Position numbers and translations under genes: made by a program. 7,699 nt of DNA. Origin: Methanobacteriota archaeon. Lineage in GTDB: Archaea; Thermoplasmatota; Poseidoniia; Poseidoniales; Thalassarchaeaceae. A model generated the notes under the pieces. It made no database searches. It was given only the letters and a program-made list of their open reading frames with translations, and was not told the DNA's origin. Below, in pieces: positions 1 through 5,739 of the stretch. Position 1 is the first letter of the stretch; each line of letters starts with the position of its first letter. The stretch is taken from assembly GCA_002712645.1 (NCBI GenBank), contig PAUH01000001.1:11569-19267 (forward strand), read 5' to 3'.

Positions 1-398
1 TAATGAGTGCAAATTTGATGCCGCTTTTTTATTGACCAAATTAAAAATCAATCCTTTGCTTAAATAATCGTTTATTAACGCACGGAACTAGTTCTGCGTA
101 TTCATTTATGATTGGTTGGGGACTACCTCTTGTGCAGGCATTGAATAAATTTTCAGCACCCATATGGACCTGCGTTTGGAGTGTCATCGCTAATCACCAT
201 CAGCAAGCCGGTGAAGGCAGTAGAACGAGTAAAAGCCAAAGCCAAGCCACTTGTAGCACAGCGGAAAGCAACATGGGGAACTTCAATACCACGAAAGATC
301 CCGGCTATGACAGTTAAGTAAGGATCACTCGTTTTTTATGGCTCGCAAATCGGCTGCAACTTTTGAAAATACCGTGATGGTTTCAATTCGTCCGTAAG
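1..398. other. Region without a supported gene
   Basis: No convincing coding sequence is seen here. A forward open frame at 108-317 (69 codons) has no Shine-Dalgarno sequence and no recognisable domain. In another forward frame, about 144-317, the translation is rich in Lys, Ala and Pro and ends at a TAA at 315-317, but it has no good start, so it could be the tail of a decayed gene. The first 100 bases are AT-rich. No terminator for the reverse-strand gene ending at 399 is obvious. Confidence 0.5.
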
Positions 399-809
399 TT
401 AGCATGGTGGGATAAGAGATAAAATAAATCCTAAGATTGGGACAAAGACTGCAACAGAAAACGCTGGATGCACGATCATGCGGCCATCTTCGCCAGTGAC
501 AAACGTTGACCCCCTAGGACCAGAAGTGCTGCCGATAGGTAGAGTGCTTGCTCCCCCATTTGTCCAGATCCTGTCTGCATTACATGTATGATTCCCGCTA
601 CCCGAAAAACCATTGTCACATGTAATGTTTTGTGATGAGCTTATTTGGAAAACCGCATCGTTTGCGTCGTAGTCATTCGAAAGTCGATCTTCAAACCCGA
701 TGTTGGCTTGAACGGGTGCTGCATTGAACATCGCCTTTGGTTCAAGTTGTTCGGTGCTGAGTGTTTGGCGTGTTGTCTTGCGTCGGTTTGTCTTGGTTTC
801 AAAGAACAT
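399..809 (-). CDS. Small exported protein with LEPR-type motif and DUF4114-like segment
   Basis: This encodes 136 residues. The start at 809 is chosen because GAGAGG lies 8 bases upstream of ATG; the frame stays open further upstream, to a possible start at 893. Residues 1-15 are basic, followed by QLEPKAMFNA (21-30). That resembles the LEPR motif found near the N-terminus of many planctomycete secreted proteins. Residues 38-56 carry the pattern FED-x(5)-D-x-D-x-ND-x-VF, which resembles the acidic, probably calcium-binding signature of DUF4114-type extracellular domains. Two cysteines (64, 76) could form a disulfide. The last 20 residues (117-136) are hydrophobic and end in Pro-Pro-Cys, so the C-terminus may be membrane-embedded. 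The protein is short for an LEPR protein, so it may be a truncated relic or a small surface protein. The gene stands alone. Family placement is from motifs only. Confidence 0.62.
   Translation of the reverse strand: MFFETKTNRRKTTRQTLSTEQLEPKAMFNAAPVQANIGFEDRLSNDYDANDAVFQISSSQNITCDNGFSGSGNHTCNADRIWTNGGASTLPIGSTSGPRGSTFVTGEDGRMIVHPAFSVAVFVPILGFILSLIPPC
578..627. repeat. 10-bp perfect inverted repeat inside the LEPR gene
   Basis: CATTACATGT at 578-587 is the exact reverse complement of ACATGTAATG at 618-627, separated by 30 bases. It falls over the codons around the two cysteines of the small exported protein. One match of this size is about what chance would give in a window this long, so no function is proposed. 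Confidence 0.4.
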
Positions 810-1003
810 GGTTCTGGCCTCTCTGGTAGCGGTTAGCGTTTGCCGATGCTGTGTGCTTGATACAAACGCCGTGCCAAAAGTCTCGCGAACCAAAAAGAGC
901 CTTGTTTCGTAGTGTTATTACTACCGAAGTAAAATTCATTGCACTCCGCCGCACTGACGCAGAATGCGTCGGACTGTAGCAATATGCAAATTCAACCTGG
1001 CGG

Positions 1004-1093
1004 TTTATTCACGCTGGGACGGTCAGGAAGGCGTTGGGTTGCAAGGGGGGAACGCCGCCGCCCGGTTGCGGTATCAGCCTGAAAGTGAATAAA
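1004..1093. repeat. 9-bp inverted repeat with nested hairpin
   Basis: TTTATTCAC at 1004-1012 is the exact reverse complement of GTGAATAAA at 1085-1093. Inside lie GCTG/CAGC (1013-1016 with 1075-1078) and a 6-bp stem GGCGTT/AACGCC (1030-1035 with 1051-1056). Confidence 0.5.
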
Positions 1094-1095
1094 AA

Positions 1096-1160
1096 AAGAG
1101 TTTGAACCCCTAGGGGAGCCGCGTTTGGGGGAATGACTCAACCACAGGGGCCAAACTCTT
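1096..1160. repeat. Long bulged stem-loop next to the preceding inverted repeat
   Basis: AAGAGTTTG at 1096-1104 pairs with CAAACTCTT at 1152-1160. After a bulge (AA on one side, C on the other), CCCC at 1107-1110 pairs with GGGG at 1147-1150. This gives 13 pairs closing a 36-base loop. It starts two bases after the previous inverted repeat ends. Confidence 0.5.
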
Positions 1161-1182
1161 CACAAAACCATAGGACACAATT

Positions 1183-1216
1183 CAGGGCGTGGTCGCCGCC
1201 TGTAGAAAACGCCCTG
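1183..1216. repeat. 8-bp hairpin
   Basis: CAGGGCGT at 1183-1190 is the exact reverse complement of ACGCCCTG at 1209-1216, with an 18-base loop. No T-tract follows on either strand, so it is not an intrinsic terminator. Confidence 0.5.
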
Positions 1217-1478
1217 CAGCGGCAATACTTCAAGGGCAAGACAGCGAAATATGCTGTAGATACCGTAGGCCGCTTCGGGGTCCCTGCATTGTCTCCCAAG
1301 CGGGATTCCAGGTTACGTAACAGCCCATAAATGGAGGGTAAGCGAACTGGCAAGCGGCCACATTGGAATTGTGGATGCATAGGACCTTCTTGAGTCTCCC
1401 TCCTTCTCTCTTTAAGCCTTTTTGGTTGGGCATGAACGCTTTCGAAAATTATGCCGAAATGACTATTTAAAAGCGGTA

Positions 1479-1507
1479 TTGGACGCCGTGCAGTAAAGCG
1501 TTATTCT
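1479..1507 (+). promoter_or_regulatory. Weak sigma-70-like promoter candidate for the operon
   Basis: TTGGAC (1479-1484) and TATTCT (1502-1507) are separated by 17 bases on the forward strand, upstream of the three-gene operon. The match to consensus is poor (three of six and four of six bases), so this is only the best candidate noticed by eye. Confidence 0.15.
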
Positions 1508-1640
1508 CCGTTCAAAGGGGTTGCACACTATTTGCGTTGATCGCGGCATTCATACCGAAAAAGTGATACCAGAGTACTAGTAATGGGTAATAGCAAGCCA
1601 ATACTCGAGGCCCCCAGTTACCGTCTTTCAGAAGATCGCG

Positions 1641-2858
1641 TTGAGACAGCACTACAACCCACGCAAGGTGAAAACACGCAATTTCGCAGACTATGGCGAG
1701 ATGATGCCGGCGACGGCTTGCACCTGCGGGCGGGCCGTAATGGGGACTCGTACTATTGGGTGTCATCGTGCTTGCGGAAGCTTGAGCAGCACCACCTTGG
1801 TGATGCAGAACGGATGCGGAAAGAACGCCCGTTCAACCCTTAAACCTTCATCCACCGCCAGCAAGTCCATCCGATCGACGGGCACCGTCGCGACTCCAAA
1901 ATATTGTAGAAGCATGGCAACTGATTTTTCTCTGAACTACGACGCTAGCGTTCCGTTTGGATCATGCGAGCATTATTATCACTTCCTGTGGGGCTATCTC
2001 CTGCCGGCGGTCCATGAAATGATTGCCATCGAATCCAATGCAGACGCGCTAGATTCCAAAAGGCGCTACCTGCTTCGCTCATGTGGACCGTTGATGGACC
2101 CAATAACGCGAGAAGCTTTCTCACTATTCAAGTGCGATCACGAGATCGTTCGTGCAACGCAGCTCAAAGAATTAGAATCGAGCAAGGAGGTCCTCGTCCC
2201 ACGGTGGGATGTACGGCTGCTCGCGCTTACTGGAGAAACTGGACTTCGCCAATTTGTGCGAGACCCACATATCGCCGAGCATTATTTGCATCGAACAGAG
2301 CTATGTAGGTTCAAGGAAGATCTCTCGATGTCGATGAATTGTGTCAGATCTGAATTTCTTAGGAAATTGAAGGATTTGGATAGTGTGGACAGCTTGAATT
2401 CTGGGAGGGGAAGTTTTCTGATCCTGCGACGCTCGCCTCAACCGAAGTATTACGAGATCGGTGGACCAGCGGAAATTCCGACCTACGGAACAGCAAGACG
2501 TTCTTTGTCTGGAATTCAAGAATGCATCGAGAGTTTGGACGCATCAGGGATCAACGCGCAAGCGTTCGAGCCGGGATCGCAGAGCCTTGTGGAACAAATA
2601 ACGACATTTCAGAATTGCCGAGGCGTGATTGGTGTGATCGGCGCGGAATTCGCCAACATAATCTGGATGGAACCAAAAGCGAAGGTGATCTTCATTCGGC
2701 CTTCGGGGATCGCTTTGCCCGAGATGACGCGAGTGCTCGCCCGCTTGTTGAAGCTGGAATTTCATGAGATGTCGACGGAGGAAGGCTTTCATCAAGATTT
2801 GAATTCGGAAGCTTTGCTTGCCATTCTTTCCAGAGAGAACTGCAATGCCCCGCGATGA
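1641..2858 (+). CDS. GT61-family (DUF563) glycosyltransferase
   Basis: This is a probable cytoplasmic glycosyltransferase for a surface polysaccharide; donor and acceptor are unknown. In the 405-residue frame, HYYHFLWGYLLPAV (111-124) matches the family's N-terminal H-x-x-HFL...LP motif. ILRRS (261-265) matches its 'yisR' strand. Residues 314-352 (SLVEQ, then GVIGAEFAN, then W-x-EPKAKVIFI) match the conserved C-terminal signature around 'GAgltN'; the usual His before Gly-Ala is Ile here. The fold-bearing part, about 100-405, is convincing. The first 90 residues are rich in Ser, Thr, Gly and Cys, are not family-like, and begin at a TTG with no Shine-Dalgarno sequence. The true start may be internal (ATG 1803 or 1914), or the 5' end may be frameshifted. 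The stop overlaps the next gene's start by 14 bases, indicating coupled translation. Confidence 0.78.
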   Translation: MRQHYNPRKVKTRNFADYGEMMPATACTCGRAVMGTRTIGCHRACGSLSSTTLVMQNGCGKNARSTLKPSSTASKSIRSTGTVATPKYCRSMATDFSLNYDASVPFGSCEHYYHFLWGYLLPAVHEMIAIESNADALDSKRRYLLRSCGPLMDPITREAFSLFKCDHEIVRATQLKELESSKEVLVPRWDVRLLALTGETGLRQFVRDPHIAEHYLHRTELCRFKEDLSMSMNCVRSEFLRKLKDLDSVDSLNSGRGSFLILRRSPQPKYYEIGGPAEIPTYGTARRSLSGIQECIESLDASGINAQAFEPGSQSLVEQITTFQNCRGVIGVIGAEFANIIWMEPKAKVIFIRPSGIALPEMTRVLARLLKLEFHEMSTEEGFHQDLNSEALLAILSRENCNAPR

Positions 2859-3792
2859 ATCTAATAAATCCGCCATCTTGGTTATGTACAGTACTGCTCC
2901 GCCGACGACGAGACATCTTCAGCGATTGGTCGAGATTGGTGGGCACCGAGACGTCGTGGTTGCGGATTCGGAACATCGAGCAATGCAAACGGCATCGAGA
3001 GCGGAAATTATCCTCGGGCACCGCTATCTTTGGCAAGTGCTGCCAACTGCTCAGCGTCTTGCCTGGGTTCAATCCTCGGCTGGTGGCATTGACCACCTTC
3101 TTGTGCCTGATCTATTCATTCGCAGCCCGATTCTTACCAGATGTCCCATCTTTGGCGAGGTTATCGCTTGGCATGCACTTGCGCTGGCCCTGACGTTATC
3201 GCGAGGTTTGCATGGAGTTGGTCGCCCAGATGAATCAGTGCGGGAGGTACAGCCTACCGAATTACCACAGACCGCGATGATCTTCGGCATGGGCGAGATT
3301 GGTCAGCCACTGGGTAGGCTGCTGGTGGGCATGGGGGTTAGGGTCATCGGAGTCAACCGATCCGGCATTGCCGACCCAGGGTGTTTTAATACGATCCTAC
3401 GGGTCGAGGATCCCTGGGAGGAATTTGTTCAGCAAGTAGATCTGCTCTTCATTTGTTGTCCAGCAACAACAGAAACTCACAAGATTATCAGCGCGAACGT
3501 GTTGGATCACTTGTCGGATTCGGCGATTCTTGTCAATGTTGGCCGCGGTCAGGTGATCGATTACGAGGCCATCATTGCGCATTTGAAAGACGGACGAATT
3601 TCGGCTGGGCTGGACGTATTGGACGGAGCCACCGAGGAGGAAATCAAATGCTTACAGGCCCTGCCGAATGTAATTTGCTCTCAGAAGACGGCCAGCTTCC
3701 ATCCTAGCCGTCAAGAGAGGTTTGAACGGTTCGTAGAATCACAAGTTGAGCGATTTGTGGTTCAACAACCTCTGTTACACCGCGTGCATTAG
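2845..3792 (+). CDS. D-2-hydroxyacid dehydrogenase family protein with altered catalytic residues
   Basis: This is a 315-residue soluble NAD(P)-dependent oxidoreductase homologue. The Rossmann motif GMGEIG is at 148-153. The second strand ends VNRS (170-173), and the Arg there suggests NADP over NAD, as in GhrA-type glyoxylate reductases. VQSSAGGID (75-83) matches the substrate loop, and NVGRG (231-235) carries the expected catalytic Arg234. Aligning DV (257-258) and LPNV (273-276) with the family places Ala262 where the catalytic Glu should be. Lys281, in SQKTAS, sits where the catalytic His of 'TPH-x-A' should be. The enzyme may be non-standard, inactive or of changed specificity. ATG 2845 was preferred over the upstream TTG at 2818: it has GAGAG 7 bases upstream and overlaps the glycosyltransferase stop. 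The substrate cannot be read. Confidence 0.85.
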   Translation: MPRDESNKSAILVMYSTAPPTTRHLQRLVEIGGHRDVVVADSEHRAMQTASRAEIILGHRYLWQVLPTAQRLAWVQSSAGGIDHLLVPDLFIRSPILTRCPIFGEVIAWHALALALTLSRGLHGVGRPDESVREVQPTELPQTAMIFGMGEIGQPLGRLLVGMGVRVIGVNRSGIADPGCFNTILRVEDPWEEFVQQVDLLFICCPATTETHKIISANVLDHLSDSAILVNVGRGQVIDYEAIIAHLKDGRISAGLDVLDGATEEEIKCLQALPNVICSQKTASFHPSRQERFERFVESQVERFVVQQPLLHRVH

Positions 3793-3796
3793 AAGG
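3791..3796 (+). promoter_or_regulatory. Ribosome binding site fixing the aldolase start
   Basis: AGAAGG lies 6 bases before ATG 3803 and overlaps the stop codon of the dehydrogenase gene. It supports 3803 over the upstream in-frame start at 3746, which would lie inside the dehydrogenase gene. Confidence 0.75.
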
Positions 3797-3802
3797 TCGA
3801 AT

Positions 3803-4597
3803 ATGCTGCTGACTCTTTTTACAAACAGTTCAGAATTAGCCGAAGAAGCGGATGAAGCCGGCATTGATCGCATCGGTCTTGACCTGGAACACATTGGAAA
3901 GCACGATCGGCAAGAGGGGTTGAGTACTTGGATCTCGGACCATCAACTCTCGGACTTGCCGGACATCAAAAAACGCCTGAAGAACGCGCAACTCTTCATC
4001 CGCACTAATCCGATGCACGCCGGAATGAAAGATGAAATTGATCGATTGATTGATCTCGGAGCGGGAGCGCTGATGCTGCCCTACTTTCACTCTGTCCAAG
4101 AAGCCGAGCGATTCATCGAATGCGTGGCGGGACGGGTGGACGTTTCACTTTTGGTAGAAACCGCGGCGGCAGCCGTTCGCTTACCAAGAATCGCGCGGCT
4201 GGCTGGCGTACACGACATCCACATCGGGTTAAATGACCTTCATCATTCGCTGGGACTCAGCAGCCATTTCGAATTGTTGCAGAGTAGGTTTATGCAACAT
4301 TTGACAGCCGAATTGCAGGAGACGGAGCACTTGTTTGGATTCGGTGGAATTGGCCGTTTGGATGATGAAAGCCTGCCCGTTCCCGCCGATCTAGTCTATG
4401 CTCAATATGCCTTTCACGGGGCTCGTTCGGCCCTTGTCTCGCGTGTGTTTACAGCTCGGCGAGCGCCAGATTCGAATTTAAAGGAAGAGGTTCTCCGGGC
4501 TCGTAAACGGCTGAAGTACTGGTTTCAGAGTGATCCCGAGACGTTGGCTTCTGCACACCAACAACTGTGTCGACTGCTGGAGCCGAGGCGGCTCTAG
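3803..4597 (+). CDS. HpcH/HpaI-type aldolase (citrate lyase beta superfamily)
   Basis: This is a 264-residue cytoplasmic TIM-barrel protein. Family members cleave or form C-C bonds using pyruvate-type enolates with a divalent metal. Visible landmarks in order are GIDRIGLDLE (20-29), FIRTNP with Arg67, GAGALMLPYFHSVQEAE (86-102), LLVET with Glu119, and HIGLNDLHHSLGL (140-152) with Asp145. Glu119 and Asp145 match the metal ligands of HpcH/HpaI and CitE proteins, and Arg67 matches the enolate-binding Arg, so the site looks intact. The length is normal. The gene begins 10 bases after the dehydrogenase stop and is the last gene of the operon. A role making or breaking a 2-keto acid that feeds surface-glycan synthesis is inferred from the neighbours. 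A citramalyl- or malyl-CoA lyase-like activity is an alternative. Confidence 0.85.
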   Translation: MLLTLFTNSSELAEEADEAGIDRIGLDLEHIGKHDRQEGLSTWISDHQLSDLPDIKKRLKNAQLFIRTNPMHAGMKDEIDRLIDLGAGALMLPYFHSVQEAERFIECVAGRVDVSLLVETAAAAVRLPRIARLAGVHDIHIGLNDLHHSLGLSSHFELLQSRFMQHLTAELQETEHLFGFGGIGRLDDESLPVPADLVYAQYAFHGARSALVSRVFTARRAPDSNLKEEVLRARKRLKYWFQSDPETLASAHQQLCRLLEPRRL

Positions 4598-4832
4598 AAA
4601 CACGTTTCATTTTTAAAAATAAACAAAGTCGTTCTACCTTTGCTTTTGTTTGCGGCGCCCTTTAATCACAAAGATTTTTGAGAGGACCGACTTTGGTCCA
4701 TCTAGGCATGAATTAATTCGCAATGTTTTTATAGGGGCGTCCGGTTGCGTTCACCCCGACCGCTTTACAGGCGAGCTAATAAACAACAACTTTGACGATG
4801 GAGAATAACCTTCTAATTTCCATGCCAATATC
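4598..4832. other. Convergent intergenic region
   Basis: This gap separates the forward operon from the reverse-strand array. It holds a 12-bp AT palindrome (4609-4620) just after the aldolase stop and a 5-bp hairpin GGACC/GGTCC (4684-4699) without a T-tract, so no standard terminator is evident. A 15-base segment at 4767-4781 recurs with two differences at 5254-5268. No gene is seen. Confidence 0.5.
4767..4781. repeat. Copy 1 of a 15-bp imperfect direct repeat
   Basis: ACAGGCGAGCTAATA at this position and ACAGTCAAGCTAATA at 5254-5268 agree at 13 of 15 bases. Both lie in gaps flanking the BamE-like gene, and both have CCCC a few bases to the left. Confidence 0.35.
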
Positions 4833-5150
4833 CTACTTGAAATAGCACTTTTCAAAATAAAAGCAGTGATCGACGATTTTGTCTAAGTCAAAATGGATAC
4901 ATGCTTCCTCAAATACTTTTCCAGAATCTGGATCATAGGTCGGGTAGTAATATCTCCAACACTTAGCCAAGCCTGTGTCTCGTACCCTTCCCGGTGGGCC
5001 ACCCATAATTGCCATCACCTCTGTAGGGTTTTTACCCAATAACGATTTCTCAAAAGAGGCCTGTGTAGGAGGTTGATCTGCACCTCTCGCCGTCTGCACT
5101 TCACACAGACTCAGGCAAATTGACAAGCCCAACGCTATAAAAAGTTTCAT
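4833..5150 (-). CDS. Small secreted protein, BamE/SmpA-like fold suggested
   Basis: This encodes 105 residues. A clear signal peptide runs over residues 1-24, with likely cleavage after ARGA; there is no lipobox. The mature part reads LLGKNPTEVMAIMGGPPGRV (37-56), then CWRYYYP (64-70) and ACIHFDLDKIVDHCFY (83-98). That is the pattern of SmpA/OmlA/BamE-like domains: Gly-x-(T/S)-x-x-E-V followed by a Gly-Pro turn, then Trp-x-Tyr and a final strand. Four cysteines (64, 84, 96, 102) in the mature part suggest two disulfides outside the cytoplasm. Start 5150 is preferred over ATG 5153 and GTG 5159 because AAGG lies 8 bases upstream and it gives a typical MK start; the alternatives add one or three residues. 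The function is unknown, and the low-complexity match means the fold is only suggested. Confidence 0.72.
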   Translation of the reverse strand: MKLFIALGLSICLSLCEVQTARGADQPPTQASFEKSLLGKNPTEVMAIMGGPPGRVRDTGLAKCWRYYYPTYDPDSGKVFEEACIHFDLDKIVDHCFYFEKCYFK

Positions 5151-5183
5151 CATGTCCACCTTTTTTAGTTTCAGTAGCAGGAC

Positions 5184-5214
5184 GTATGAGAAGACACTGT
5201 TCAGAAGTTGTCAA
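5184..5214 (-). promoter_or_regulatory. Possible promoter of the BamE-like gene
   Basis: On the reverse strand a perfect TTGACA (-35; forward TGTCAA at 5209-5214) lies about 60 bases upstream of the start. The best downstream -10 candidate, TCATAC (5184-5189), is poor and 19 bases away, so the call rests mainly on the -35 element. Confidence 0.2.
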
Positions 5215-5241
5215 TGACGAGATATAAGGTCCGTCCAGTCC

Positions 5242-5289
5242 ATAGCCCCATTCACAGTCAAGCTAATAGCTACAGCTTCAGGGGGCTAT
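5242..5289. repeat. Imperfect stem-loop upstream of the BamE-like gene
   Basis: ATAGCCCC at 5242-5249 pairs with GGGGCTAT at 5282-5289. Inside, AAGCT at 5260-5264 pairs with AGCTT at 5274-5278. Copy 2 of the 15-bp direct repeat (5254-5268) lies within it. It could be a leader structure or a recombination remnant. No T-tract follows. Confidence 0.4.
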
Positions 5290-5341
5290 ACCAATGCTGC
5301 GGCTAGGAAGTGCCGAAACCGCTGGCTAGGACAGCCGTGCA

Positions 5342-5461
5342 CTACTCAGTTAACTTCCACTGGGCTTTCGCACGCCACAGCGTCCTTCCATCTGTGTTCT
5401 GTTCGGCAAGGTGAAGCACTTGAAGTCGCCAGAGTTTATTGAAGAATTCAAACGGCTTCAT
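5342..5461 (-). CDS. Possible 39-residue ORF coupled to the preceding gene
   Basis: This short frame starts with an ATG whose last two bases belong to the TGA stop of the Cys/His membrane protein gene, a classic ATGA overlap that often marks coupled translation. The product is soluble, basic and rich in Trp (three), Leu and Lys, with no signal peptide and no recognised domain. There is no good Shine-Dalgarno sequence, so translation would depend on coupling. The opposite strand over the same bases (5354-5485) also reads as a protein-like tail without a start codon, so the coding strand is uncertain. This is a low-confidence gene. Confidence 0.3.
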   Translation of the reverse strand: MKPFEFFNKLWRLQVLHLAEQNTDGRTLWRAKAQWKLTE

Positions 5462-5739
5462 AATGAATTCTTTAAAGACTCTTGATCACTATTTTTTAAG
5501 CTAAAGAAATTCAGAAGATCTCCGTTACCACTCCAAGCACCCATGCAGTTTTCATGGATTATATCGAAGTCGCCAAGGTAGCCTAAAACGCCAAGACTTA
5601 AAGCATACTCAACCCGCACTGGCGAATAACAAATGGGACAGTGGCGATTGAACTTGAGTGTAGCCACAAATGCAAAGAGTGACATAACAAAGCAGAACAT
5701 CACTATTCTTAGTCGTGCCGCATCTAAAAGAGAATTCAT
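5458..5739 (-). CDS. Small single-pass membrane protein with CxxC...HxxC motif
   Basis: This encodes 93 residues. Start 5739 is chosen because AAGGA lies 8 bases upstream; a longer frame to 5802 has no such support. A hydrophobic segment at residues 11-28, behind a short N-terminus with three Arg/Asp-type charges, could be a membrane anchor or an uncleaved signal. After it come CPIC (34-37) and HENC (62-65), spaced 24 residues apart. That is a possible zinc-binding knuckle pair or, if exported, a disulfide site. A Gly/Leu-rich stretch (47-57) lies between them, and the tail is polar. I do not recognise a family. The gene belongs to the reverse-strand array of small exported or membrane proteins and overlaps a possible 39-residue ORF downstream by four bases. 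Confidence 0.6.
   Translation of the reverse strand: MNSLLDAARLRIVMFCFVMSLFAFVATLKFNRHCPICYSPVRVEYALSLGVLGYLGDFDIIHENCMGAWSGNGDLLNFFSLKNSDQESLKNSL

Larger units (their letters stand above)
1004..1374. ncRNA. Candidate structured RNA or relic element (family unknown)
   Basis: A run of potential stem-loops occupies this ORF-poor stretch. The stems are 1004-1012 with 1085-1093 (9 bp), 1096-1104 with 1152-1160 (9 bp, continued by CCCC/GGGG after a small bulge), 1183-1190 with 1209-1216 (8 bp), 1218-1223 with 1269-1274 (6 bp) enclosing 1241-1245 with 1253-1257 (5 bp), and 1358-1362 with 1370-1374 (5 bp). I compared it by memory with tmRNA, RNase P RNA, SRP RNA and group II intron domain V and saw no match. 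The strand is undetermined. Any one stem could be chance; the clustering is the argument. Confidence 0.22.
810..1640. other. Long gene-poor region ahead of the glycan operon
   Basis: No protein with recognisable features is seen. Overlapping open frames of 60-80 codons on both strands between 1133 and 1433 have no family features and look like chance openings. The central part, 1004-1374, contains several perfect inverted repeats and two 10-bp palindromes: CCCCTAGGGG at 1107-1116 and GTTACGTAAC at 1312-1321. A pyrimidine-rich tract lies at 1396-1414. The right end probably holds the promoter and leader of the operon. An 86-codon forward open frame at 1583-1843 overlaps the glycosyltransferase frame and is discussed with that gene. 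Confidence 0.5.

Noticed and set aside
108..317. 69-codon forward frame
   Set aside because: No Shine-Dalgarno sequence, low-complexity Ser/Thr/Gln-rich tail, and a different frame of the same DNA looks equally protein-like.
990..1039. attC-like pair ATTCAAC and GTTGGGT
   Set aside because: Both seven-base boxes fit the degenerate consensus, but the two are not properly complementary, the inner boxes are missing and the span is shorter than usual.
1115..1150. Group II intron domain V, suggested by GAGCCG followed by a G-rich stretch
   Set aside because: The 3' half needed to close the domain V stem and the GAAA-type loop are absent, and there is no reverse transcriptase in the window.
1133..1433. 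Overlapping 65-80 codon frames on both strands
   Set aside because: They overlap one another in different frames and strands, lack good ribosome binding sites at usable spacing, and have no domain features. They coincide with the inverted-repeat region.
2301..3096. Reverse-strand frames of 60-134 codons within the glycosyltransferase and dehydrogenase genes
   Set aside because: They are antisense shadows of two well-supported genes and carry no domain signature.
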